Assembly (NCBI GenBank): GCA_964441755.1
Contig: CAYTVG010000001.1
Span: 372,001-436,000 of the forward strand
Reading direction: 5' to 3'
Source of the DNA: JAUMBM01 sp964441755
GTDB taxonomy: Bacteria > Bacteroidota > Bacteroidia > Chitinophagales > Saprospiraceae
Length of the DNA stretch: 64,000 bases
Shown: positions 42,354-50,526 of the stretch, piece by piece
How the letters are laid out: every line of letters begins with the position of its first letter
Position numbering within the stretch: position 1 is the first letter of the stretch
Position numbers and translations under genes: made by a program
The notes under the pieces: generated by a model
Databases searched by the model: none
Seen by the model: only the letters and a program-made list of their open reading frames with translations
Told to the model about the DNA's origin: nothing

Positions 42354-43784
42354 TTAATTAAGGCTACCAGCTTCCGGTGGCCGGTAGAGCGCTATGATGT
42401 GGGTTACTTCCTGATCATCGGCCAGCTCGGGCATCCAGTCAAACAGCAGTGTGTGAACGGTATAGTCCTTAGCAAGTGCCTGCTCGAGGGTGTGTATGCC
42501 CGTCTTCCTTCTGTTGGTTTCGAAAAAACAGCAGGCCTGCGCATAGAGCAGCTCGGTATCGTCGAGCAGGTTGTCAATGGTTTGTGTCAGAATGGTCAGC
42601 GCATCTTCAGCCCGATCGGTTGAAAAGTAGAACCAAGCCAACTGAAGCCAGTGCAGGGTAGCCAGGTGGTCAAGTTCCAGTATGCGGAGGTAGTATATTT
42701 CAGCTTCTTCGTAGAGGCCCATGTAGAAAGTAAGATCTGCCAATGTATTGACAAATGACAGCTCGTAAGGATCGAGCTCTACGGCTTTCTGATAATAGAT
42801 GCGGGCCTTGGGCCATTCAAGCTTGGTAGCGTAACATTCGCCGAGATGAAAATTGGCATCGGCATCGTCCGGACTAATGGCCAAAGCAGCATAATAGTAG
42901 TTGCGGGCAAGATCCAGCTTGTTTAGCGACTGGTGGCAAAGGCCAATAGATGTGAGGATAGAGGCATTATCGGGATCCAGCTTGAGCGCAATCTCATAAT
43001 TTTCACAAGCTTTCTCAAACTGCTCCTGGTCGGCACACAGGTCTGCATAATCAAGATATGCATTGAGCTCATCAGGCTTAATGAGATAAGTATACTCGTA
43101 TGCCTCGAGCGCTTCTTCCCATTGCCCGAGGGTTTCATACGAATGGCCCAGCTGATGCCACGCGTGATGGGAGTAAGGATTTTCGTCTATGATAAATTTT
43201 AGCAGATCAATGCTTTCGGCATGTTTTCCACTTAGTTCGACGGCCAGCATGATGCGCTCCAGCGCATCCGTATTGAATGGATTTTGCTCCAGTGATTGTT
43301 TGAGTGTTTCAAACATCTTACTATAATCCTGCTGGTATTCGTGTATAAGCGATTCTACGAGATAAATCTCACTTAGTTCCTGCGGATCAGCACTCGACCA
43401 AAAAGGGATAAGCGCTTTGAGTGCCTCTTCGTAGCGATCGGCAGCTGCCAAACTTTCTGCACGCAGGAGTACAACTGTGATATCAGCGGGTGAAACCAGC
43501 TCGGCCTGATCCAGGATATCAAGCGCTTCTGCATGTTGTCCAAGCTGGAGAAGAGCCTGAGCCTTGCGGAGGTAAAACTCTATATTGAAACGGTATTGTT
43601 CGATAGCGTATGAAGCTACAGCGGAAATGCGGCTGTAATGGCCAAGATCATCATAATAATCCAGTAAACGGGAGAAAGTATCTTCGGACAACAGGGGCGT
43701 ATCACCCTCTTGGAGAGCTTGTTCATAGGTATCCACAAAAGCTTCGAAGGAGCGGTAACCACCCCATTCGTTGTAATCGTCCAT
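42354..43784 (-). CDS. tetratricopeptide-repeat protein
   Basis: 476 residues of tandem ~34-residue TPR helices: LRKAQALLQLGQHAEALDIL, AWHQLGHSYETLGQWEEALEAYE, NFHLGECYATKLEWPKARIYYQKAV and related blocks (repeat spacing about 34). No signal or membrane segment; probably a cytosolic scaffold of unknown partners. It is transcribed from its own region; the end meets the TlpA gene's hairpins. Confidence 0.9.
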   Translation of the reverse strand: MDDYNEWGGYRSFEAFVDTYEQALQEGDTPLLSEDTFSRLLDYYDDLGHYSRISAVASYAIEQYRFNIEFYLRKAQALLQLGQHAEALDILDQAELVSPADITVVLLRAESLAAADRYEEALKALIPFWSSADPQELSEIYLVESLIHEYQQDYSKMFETLKQSLEQNPFNTDALERIMLAVELSGKHAESIDLLKFIIDENPYSHHAWHQLGHSYETLGQWEEALEAYEYTYLIKPDELNAYLDYADLCADQEQFEKACENYEIALKLDPDNASILTSIGLCHQSLNKLDLARNYYYAALAISPDDADANFHLGECYATKLEWPKARIYYQKAVELDPYELSFVNTLADLTFYMGLYEEAEIYYLRILELDHLATLHWLQLAWFYFSTDRAEDALTILTQTIDNLLDDTELLYAQACCFFETNRRKTGIHTLEQALAKDYTVHTLLFDWMPELADDQEVTHIIALYRPPEAGSLN

Positions 43785-43876
43785 AATTGTCCGGGCTAAT
43801 TCCTGAACAATATACGCACAAACATCAGGAGAGAGATAAAATAGGGTGTTTTTTTATAGACAATAGCGCGGGTAGA

Positions 43877-43910
43877 TTGTTTTTGGGCGGCTGATGCCGC
43901 CCAAAAACAA
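43877..43910 (-). terminator. terminator of hppA
   Basis: 15-bp perfect stem TTGTTTTTGGGCGGC / GCCGCCCAAAAACAA, loop TGAT, 8 bp after the hppA stop on the minus strand. Confidence 0.75.
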
Positions 43911-43918
43911 AGGATAAC

Positions 43919-46078
43919 TTACAGCAGCGGAGCGATAACGAGTGCTACGACAGACATAAGCTTAAGCAGGATATTGAGAGAAGGACCGGAAGTATCCTTG
44001 AAAGGATCACCAACGGTATCACCTACAACGGCTGCCTTGTGGGGATCAGATCCTTTGTAGTATGTTTTTCCTTGGATATCAACACCTTCTTCGAACATTT
44101 TCTTGGCATTGTCCCAGGCGCCGCCTGCATTGGACTGGAAGATAGCCATGAGTACGCCACTGGCTGTTACGCCAGCCAGCAGGCCACCGAGCATTTCGGC
44201 ACCACCCAGCATACCAATGATCACAGGAGAGCTTACAGCCAACAGGCCAGGGATAACCATTTCGCGAATAGACGCTTTCGTAGAAATTTCTACACAGCGA
44301 CTGTATTCTGCTTTCCCGTCCGCTTTGTGGAAGGTATCGCGATCGGCCTGGCTCCAGTCGTCCATATCTTTATCTTCATTTCTGCGCATAACGTCCAAAG
44401 CCGCCTTGAGCTCAGGAATGTCCTTGAACTGGCGACGCACCTCCTGAATCATATCCATGGCAGCCCGGCCCACAGCACCCATAGAAAGTGCGCTGAAGAG
44501 GAAGGGAAGCATAGCTCCCAATAAGAGACCTGCCATTACAACGGGCTTAGAAATATCAATAGAGCTGATCTTCGCCGTAGACATGAATGCGGCAAAAAGT
44601 GCGAGAGCGGTGAGAGCTGCCGATCCAATGGCAAAACCTTTGCCGATAGCTGCCGTGGTATTACCTACTGCATCCAGTTTGTCTGTACGCTTGCGTACTT
44701 CTTTGGGCAGATCACTCATTTCGGCGATACCCCCTGCATTATCAGAGATAGGGCCGTAAGCATCGACTGCCAGCTGGATGCCACAGTTGGAAAGCATACC
44801 TACTGCAGCAATGGCGATACCGTACAGGCCGGCTGTCTCATGAGCACCGATAATAGCCATTGACAGCACCAGAATAGGCAGCGCTGTGGACTTCATACCC
44901 ACGCCAAGACCTGCAATAATATTAGTTGCCGAACCTGTAATAGACTGGTCAACTATACTTTTTACAGGCTTGGTGCCCGTACCTGTGTAGAATTCTGTGA
45001 TGTATCCAATTGCCAGACCAGACAGCAGACCAATGATAACAGCATAGAATACACCCATATTGGTATAGTCTGTACCGTTGTGAGACCAGCTGGAAGGAAG
45101 CATCCACTGTACGATCAGGTAAGTGGCTGCCAGCATGAGCAAGCTTGAGAACAGTTCTCCTCTGTTAAGTGCTTTTTGCGGATCACCGCCTTCTGCCACA
45201 CGAACGAAAAATGTTCCAATAATAGAAGTGACGATACCAACGCCGGACAGGAACATAGGCAGTAAGACTGCATTGAGACCACCAAATTCGTTGGTATTTT
45301 CAAAGCCTGCTACGCCGATAAACACGGCACCCAATACCATAGTACCAACGATAGAGCCCACATAAGATTCGAAAAGATCTGCACCCATACCAGCTACATC
45401 ACCTACATTGTCGCCCACGTTATCGGCAATGGTTGCCGGGTTGAGCGGGTGGTCTTCAGGGATGCCAGCTTCAACTTTGCCCACCAGGTCAGCGCCTACG
45501 TCGGCTGCCTTGGTGTATATACCTCCGCCAACACGTGCAAAAAGAGCAATCGAAGAAGCACCGAAGGAAAAGCCTGTGATAACTGTAATCACTTTGTTGA
45601 TATCCCATGCCATATTGGAGTATATAACAAACAGTGATCCCAGACCCAACAGGCCCAGACCAACAACGCCCATGCCCATGACGGAACCGCCGGCGAAGGC
45701 AATTTCAAGTGCCTTACCCAAGCTGGTACGGGCGGCATTGGTCGTGCGCACGTTGGCTTTGGTGGCAATCTGCATGCCAAAGAAGCCTGCGAGTGCTGAA
45801 CATACAGCTCCTACAACGAAAGAGATAGCAACCATCCAGGAAGACGTCTCTGCGTTGGCCGTTACAGCCAGCAGCACTGCGACAGCCACCACGAAGACGG
45901 ACAGCACGCGATACTCGGCTTTCAGAAATGCCATTGCGCCCTCGGCAATGCTCTTAGCAATACCAGCCATGCGCTCATTGCCAACTTCCTGCTTGCTCAC
46001 CCAGGCTGAGCGCCAGAACATATACAGCAACGCCAGCGCTCCAAAAACTGGAATAGAGTACGTAATTGTTTGACCCAT
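43919..46078 (-). CDS. hppA: membrane-bound (K+-dependent type) ion-pumping pyrophosphatase
   Basis: 719 residues, about 16 membrane helices. The catalytic blocks are GGGIYTKAADVGADLVGK, NPATIADNVGDNVGDVAGM and the C-terminal KAAVVGDTVGDPFKDTSGPS. It hydrolyses pyrophosphate and pumps H+ and/or Na+ out of the cytoplasm. GNTTAAIGKGFAIGS carries Ala where K+-independent enzymes have Lys, so the enzyme should need K+; the sequence alone does not fix which ion is pumped. Promoter at 46237-46267 gives a leader of about 150 nt. The gene is alone. Confidence 0.95.
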   Translation of the reverse strand: MGQTITYSIPVFGALALLYMFWRSAWVSKQEVGNERMAGIAKSIAEGAMAFLKAEYRVLSVFVVAVAVLLAVTANAETSSWMVAISFVVGAVCSALAGFFGMQIATKANVRTTNAARTSLGKALEIAFAGGSVMGMGVVGLGLLGLGSLFVIYSNMAWDINKVITVITGFSFGASSIALFARVGGGIYTKAADVGADLVGKVEAGIPEDHPLNPATIADNVGDNVGDVAGMGADLFESYVGSIVGTMVLGAVFIGVAGFENTNEFGGLNAVLLPMFLSGVGIVTSIIGTFFVRVAEGGDPQKALNRGELFSSLLMLAATYLIVQWMLPSSWSHNGTDYTNMGVFYAVIIGLLSGLAIGYITEFYTGTGTKPVKSIVDQSITGSATNIIAGLGVGMKSTALPILVLSMAIIGAHETAGLYGIAIAAVGMLSNCGIQLAVDAYGPISDNAGGIAEMSDLPKEVRKRTDKLDAVGNTTAAIGKGFAIGSAALTALALFAAFMSTAKISSIDISKPVVMAGLLLGAMLPFLFSALSMGAVGRAAMDMIQEVRRQFKDIPELKAALDVMRRNEDKDMDDWSQADRDTFHKADGKAEYSRCVEISTKASIREMVIPGLLAVSSPVIIGMLGGAEMLGGLLAGVTASGVLMAIFQSNAGGAWDNAKKMFEEGVDIQGKTYYKGSDPHKAAVVGDTVGDPFKDTSGPSLNILLKLMSVVALVIAPLL

Positions 46079-46236
46079 GATTAATTAGTTTGCATTTTGG
46101 CTTTAGCTTCAGCAAAAGAAGCAATCTGCCGCTTTACGAATAATATTGATAGTCTTTAGCTGTCCCGATAGCTTGCATCGACGGGGTCGTACACATGCCT
46201 GCGGGCAGAAGTTGTCGTCATTTTTTTCAAATGCGT

Positions 46237-46267
46237 CAAAGTTAAATCAATTTACTTGATACGCCAA
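46237..46267 (-). promoter_or_regulatory. hppA promoter
   Basis: Minus strand TTG (46267-46265), exactly 20 nt, TAACTTTG (46244-46237). The predicted leader to the ATG at 46078 is about 150 nt and can form the hairpin GCTTC/GAAGC near its end. Confidence 0.7.
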
Positions 46268-46353
46268 CAACCTTTGTTTTTTGATTCTGTCAGAGCGCTC
46301 AGGTTTTGTTTTGACCTGGCCGGCAGCAGGTGTATCAAATATGCTTTGCCGGG

Positions 46354-46944
46354 TTATTCTCCGAACCAGCGGGTTTTGTCGGCCAAAGGTTTTCTTTCGC
46401 CTGCAGTAGCGGGCAGGTCGTACTTGCCGATGTAAAAAAAACCCAGGCATTGCTGACCGGGTTCCAGCGCCAGCAGGGTCGCAGCATCCTGTGCTGCGGG
46501 TGGGGTGCTCCAATAGCTTCCCAGTCCGTACGCTGTGCAGCTAAGCCACATATTTTGTACGGCACAGGCAACGGCTGCAATCTCTTCCCATTCGGGTACC
46601 CGCTCTTCGGGATCCCGTTGCATACAGATGGCTATGATGGTATCGGAACGCAGTGGGTTGACCTGCATTTTTTTGTAGCGGACTTCCGAAAAATCTGCTG
46701 CCGGTGTGTGGGACTTGTACCACTCTGCTAAAAAATCAGCCAGCATGGTGCGGGCCTGACCGCGAAATACCCGAAAGCGCCAGGGTTCCGTGCGCCGGTG
46801 GGTAGGTGCCCAGTTGGCGTTCTCCAGTATTTCTTCGATAATATGTTTTTCAATGGGTTCGTCTGTATAGACAGGCGGAAAAACCGACCGGCGTTGGCGT
46901 ATGAGCGCCGATACGGATGCAGGAAGTGGTAACTTTTCGGACAT
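46354..46944 (-). CDS. nitroreductase-family flavoprotein
   Basis: 196 residues from the ATG at 46944 (MSEKLPLP), which gives the usual length. ALIRQRRSVFPPVYTDEPIEKHIIEEIL is the FMN-binding N-terminal block, then NANWAPTHRRTEPWRF, and the C-terminal ALEPGQQCLGFFYIGKYD. These enzymes reduce nitro, quinone or flavin substrates with NAD(P)H; the specific one is unknown. Cytosolic. A hairpin at 47004-47028 lies upstream. Confidence 0.88.
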   Translation of the reverse strand: MSEKLPLPASVSALIRQRRSVFPPVYTDEPIEKHIIEEILENANWAPTHRRTEPWRFRVFRGQARTMLADFLAEWYKSHTPAADFSEVRYKKMQVNPLRSDTIIAICMQRDPEERVPEWEEIAAVACAVQNMWLSCTAYGLGSYWSTPPAAQDAATLLALEPGQQCLGFFYIGKYDLPATAGERKPLADKTRWFGE

Positions 46945-47003
46945 GGTTTTACTTTTTGGTATGTAAAGGTAGTGTATTTGTGAGGGATCAGGGGGGGGAT
47001 ACC

Positions 47004-47028
47004 GCATTTTTGCCGGAGGCAAAAATGC
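47004..47028. repeat. short hairpin between divergent genes
   Basis: GCATTTTTGCC / GGCAAAAATGC with loop GGA, between the nitroreductase and MutS-like starts; not a terminator by position. TTTTGCCGGAGGCAAAA resembles the left end of dispersed repeat C. Confidence 0.45.
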
Positions 47029-47116
47029 CTGAAGGCGCTCCAAGCAGGTGCATGAAAATAAATCAGCTTACCTTTGGTGTCGTGAGTATCGGATTTTTTT
47101 ACGCAACAATCAGGAA

Positions 47117-48928
47117 ATGCAATCAACGGGACTAGCAGCTATGTACAGGCAGCGGGCTTCGGTTTTCGGGCAGCAGGCGCTTGCCATCCGCAGTCGTTAT
47201 GATCGGCTGAGCTGGCTTCGGTTAATCGTATTTTTAGTAGGGGTAGCCGTTTTTTTGTTGCTGGCGGGCTACAAAGGATGGATAGCTGTGGCCTTTGCGG
47301 CAACTTTTCTGTACGGATTTTATCGCTTTGTAAATTGGCACCAGCGGCTGCTGCGGCAGGCGACACATTTGCAGGCGCTTGAAAAATTGAATATGCAGGA
47401 GGCGCTGGCGGTGGAAGGACAGTGGTCTTCCTATGCAGACGGTGCCGAATATGGAGACTCACGGCATCCTTATGCTGCTGACCTGGATATTTTCGGTCCC
47501 TATTCACTTTTTCAATACCTCAACAGGACGGTTACCAAGGGGGGCGGCAGTATGCTGGCCGACTGGCTGGCCGGGCCGGCCGAAGCGGATGAAATAGCGG
47601 TGCGGCAGGCTGCTGCTGCGGAGCTGGCAGCAGCCCTTGAATGGCGGCAGCAGCTGCAGGCGCTGGGCGACGGGCTGCAGGAGCCTTCCGGGCGTGTAGC
47701 AATATTGGGCGACTGGCTGGCTTCGCCGGCAGTGGCAGCGGGTAATCCCCGGCTGGGGATCGTTCGCTGGCTGGCACCTTTGTGGTTTGTCGGCATCATG
47801 CTGGCCTGGGTATTGTGGATAAGCTGGCCGGCTGTTGTGCTGCTGCTGTCGCCTGTCGCCTGGCTTTTATGGACAAAACGCGAGGAGATTGACAGGCTGC
47901 AGCGACAGACGGAGAAAGTAGCGGGCATACTGGCTTGTTACGCGCAAATCATTAAGCTGCTTGAGGAAAGTGCCTTCGAGCAGCCGCACCTCAGGCAGCT
48001 GCAGCGGGCGTTGGCGGAAGGAGAAGGAGGCAATGCTTCTGCAGCCTTACAAAAACTGGCCTATTACCTCGGGCAGCTGGATGTGCGGAATAATATTTTT
48101 GCGGTTGTCCTGCAGGTATCGGTGGTGTGGGACCTGCAGTGGGTGTGGCAGATTGATCGTTGGAAGATGCAGTACGGTGACCGCCTGCCGGGCTGGTTTG
48201 CGTCCATGGCGCAATTTGAAGCTTTGGCCAGTCTGGCCAACCTGCGCCACAATCAGCCGGACTGGGTGTATCCGCAACTGACGGAAGAGACCCGACTGGA
48301 AGCGGAGGCACTGGGACACCCTTTGCTCCATGAGCGCAAACGGGTTACCAATGATGTTGTCATTGGCTCGTCTGTAAAAATGCATCTTATTACCGGGTCC
48401 AATATGGCTGGTAAGAGCACCTGGTTACGAACGCTAGGAATTAACATAGTGCTTGGGCAGGCAGGGGCGGTTGTTTGTGCTCGTCGTATGCAGTTGTCTC
48501 AATGGCAGGTGTTTACGAGTATGCGCACGCAGGATGATCTGCAGGAGAGCACTTCCGGATTTTTTGCGGAGCTCAGGCGCCTGCAGCAGCTGATGCTGGC
48601 GCTTGATGCTTCCGGGGCGCCCGGGGGGCGTCCGGTTTTTTACATACTGGACGAAATTCTCAAGGGTACCAACTCACGCGACCGCCACGCGGGTGCGCGG
48701 GCGCTGATAGGTCAGCTCATACGCAAAAACGGAGCGGGTCTGGTGGCTACGCATGATCTGGAGCTGACAGATATGGAAACTGAAGCTGCCGGCCTCATCG
48801 AAAATTGGGCGATGGAGGTGGCTATAGAGGGGGATGAACTCCGATTTGATTACCGCATTCACAGGGGGGTGAGTCAGAGTTTCAGCGCTAGTTTGCTGAT
48901 GAAAAAAATGGGTCTGCTGGGGGCCTAG
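47117..48928 (+). CDS. membrane-anchored MutS-like ATPase
   Basis: 603 residues from the ATG at 47117; 47141 is an alternative. The C-terminal MutS domain V has the P-loop TGSNMAGKSTWLRT (about 425-438), Walker B FYILDEILKGTNSRDRH (about 508) and the ABC-like signature region ESTSGFFAELRRL. It lacks mismatch-recognition domain I. Instead there are two pairs of membrane helices (about 32-66 and about 210-245) around the lever/clamp-like helical middle. This MutS-related subfamily is known in Bacteroidota with unknown function; membrane anchoring makes classical mismatch repair unlikely. Confidence 0.85.
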   Translation: MQSTGLAAMYRQRASVFGQQALAIRSRYDRLSWLRLIVFLVGVAVFLLLAGYKGWIAVAFAATFLYGFYRFVNWHQRLLRQATHLQALEKLNMQEALAVEGQWSSYADGAEYGDSRHPYAADLDIFGPYSLFQYLNRTVTKGGGSMLADWLAGPAEADEIAVRQAAAAELAAALEWRQQLQALGDGLQEPSGRVAILGDWLASPAVAAGNPRLGIVRWLAPLWFVGIMLAWVLWISWPAVVLLLSPVAWLLWTKREEIDRLQRQTEKVAGILACYAQIIKLLEESAFEQPHLRQLQRALAEGEGGNASAALQKLAYYLGQLDVRNNIFAVVLQVSVVWDLQWVWQIDRWKMQYGDRLPGWFASMAQFEALASLANLRHNQPDWVYPQLTEETRLEAEALGHPLLHERKRVTNDVVIGSSVKMHLITGSNMAGKSTWLRTLGINIVLGQAGAVVCARRMQLSQWQVFTSMRTQDDLQESTSGFFAELRRLQQLMLALDASGAPGGRPVFYILDEILKGTNSRDRHAGARALIGQLIRKNGAGLVATHDLELTDMETEAAGLIENWAMEVAIEGDELRFDYRIHRGVSQSFSASLLMKKMGLLGA

Positions 48929-48990
48929 GCCGCTTGGAGGCTTTTCGGCACAGCGGCCGCGTGCCGCCGGCCGGGCTGCCGGGGCTTTTT

Positions 48991-50301
48991 TTAACGAACA
49001 TCCCTGCCCGCCGCAGGCCACGCCGCTTTGGCTTTTACCGCCTGCAGACCCGCCCGCTCGGCGGGGGCATAGCAGAAATAAGCAGTGACTACCGGACTGA
49101 GGAGCAGCCAAAACCCTATGCAAAGGCTGAGGCCGGGCAAGAGATCATCTAGCCGAAACCAATTGCCCTGCTGCTGGTACAGCAGCCCCAGGCCCAGCAG
49201 GCTTTTTGCACCCTCCCACGCCCAGGCCGACGGGCTGTGGTCCATGTTTTCCGCAAAAGCATAGATAGATAAAAACAAAAAACCGCCGTATGTGAATATG
49301 TCCGGGCTGCCGATGTCGGCTATGTGGGCAAACAGCCACGACATTAGTAAAAAGGTGAAGATAAACTGTGCCGCTGTCCATGCTGTGCGTGCCGGCGAGC
49401 TGCCTGTTTCGTATTTTTCAAAATCATAAATATCGTCAATGTAATTGACGGGAAAGCGGGCGGCAGCGTCAGCGGGCCGCCAGCCGGTGGGCATCCACCA
49501 GATTCGCAGCTTATCGCGCCAGCTGTTGGTATACCATGCATCGCGGAGTAGCAGCCATAGGTGCTGGAAATTGATTCTGATGGGGTTCCAGGTGCGCACG
49601 GGTTTGGTGATGCCGTAAACCGGGGGGTGATCAGGCAGCTCTTCCTGAAAGGTGCCAAACCATTTGTCCCAGAAGATGAATATGTTACCGTAATTTTTAT
49701 CGATGTACAGGGGGTTGATGGCATGGTGTACCCGGTGGTGGGAGGGCGTCACGATGATGTGCTCCAGCCAGCCCATCTTGCCTATATAAATGGTGTGATA
49801 CCAAAATTGGGCAAACAGGTGCAGGGGGGCTACGATGGCTATAACCGCCACGGGTACGCCCAGCAGGGCGGCGGGCAAAAGCAGGAAGGTGAAAAGGTGC
49901 ACAAAAACAGAAATAGACTGCCGCAGGGCACAGGCAAGGTCAAATTCTTCACTGCTGTGGTGAATCAGGTGGCGATTCCAGAAAAAATTGACCCTGTGTG
50001 AGATACGGTGAACCCAATAACCCGAAAAATCAAGTGCCAAAAAGGCAATGATATACATCCAAAAGCTGTCGCGTGTGCTGGTTATCGCCAGATGCTCAAC
50101 CATCCATTCATACGAAATCACAGAGATGCTCAGCCCCAGCACGTCCTTGAGCACGTTGGTGAGCCCGGAACTCAGACTGGACAGGGTATCCATGATGCGA
50201 AAGGGATGCCGCTTGTACCACCAGCCGTAAGCCTTTTCAGTCAATACAAATACCAGAAACACCGGCATGGCAATGTTGAGGATCTGACCGTAGGTTTCCA
50301 T
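48991..50301 (-). CDS. sterol desaturase / fatty acid hydroxylase-family di-iron membrane protein
   Basis: 436 residues from the ATG at 50301 (METYGQILN). Eight-histidine set: HRISHR, HLIHHSSEEF and HHRVHHA (the Hx3-4H, Hx2-3HH, HHxxHH pattern), inside several membrane helices; C-terminal ~170 residues add further helices. Closest type is the alkylglycerol monooxygenase-like group; it would hydroxylate or desaturate lipid substrates using O2. With the betaine-lipid operon, lipid chemistry is a theme, but no direct link is seen. Confidence 0.85.
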   Translation of the reverse strand: METYGQILNIAMPVFLVFVLTEKAYGWWYKRHPFRIMDTLSSLSSGLTNVLKDVLGLSISVISYEWMVEHLAITSTRDSFWMYIIAFLALDFSGYWVHRISHRVNFFWNRHLIHHSSEEFDLACALRQSISVFVHLFTFLLLPAALLGVPVAVIAIVAPLHLFAQFWYHTIYIGKMGWLEHIIVTPSHHRVHHAINPLYIDKNYGNIFIFWDKWFGTFQEELPDHPPVYGITKPVRTWNPIRINFQHLWLLLRDAWYTNSWRDKLRIWWMPTGWRPADAAARFPVNYIDDIYDFEKYETGSSPARTAWTAAQFIFTFLLMSWLFAHIADIGSPDIFTYGGFLFLSIYAFAENMDHSPSAWAWEGAKSLLGLGLLYQQQGNWFRLDDLLPGLSLCIGFWLLLSPVVTAYFCYAPAERAGLQAVKAKAAWPAAGRDVR

Positions 50302-50348
50302 GGAGGTCTGTTTTACACGTTTAGTACATATTGGTTTTTTTAGCAGGT

Positions 50349-50455
50349 GCAAAACGGTCTTTTTCCGCAGGTCTTACCGTTTTTCAGCCAGCTGACGATC
50401 CCAAAACGCTACAACGTACGAACCCGTTTTCGTCTCCGGCAAAAATTCCCGGACA
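50349..50455 (-). repeat. dispersed palindromic intergenic repeat, copy E (most diverged)
   Basis: On the minus strand GGGAATTTTTGCCGGAGACG begins it and GGTAAGACCTGCGGAAAAAG ends it, matching copy C's GGGATTTTCTGCCGGAGG and GTAAAAAATCACGGAAAAAG in order. Confidence 0.45.
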
Positions 50456-50526
50456 AGCTCGTGGCTGAGCTGCCATTTTCTTCCGAAAGATAGTGTGTTT
50501 AGGAATATTTTGCATCTTCCCGGGGC

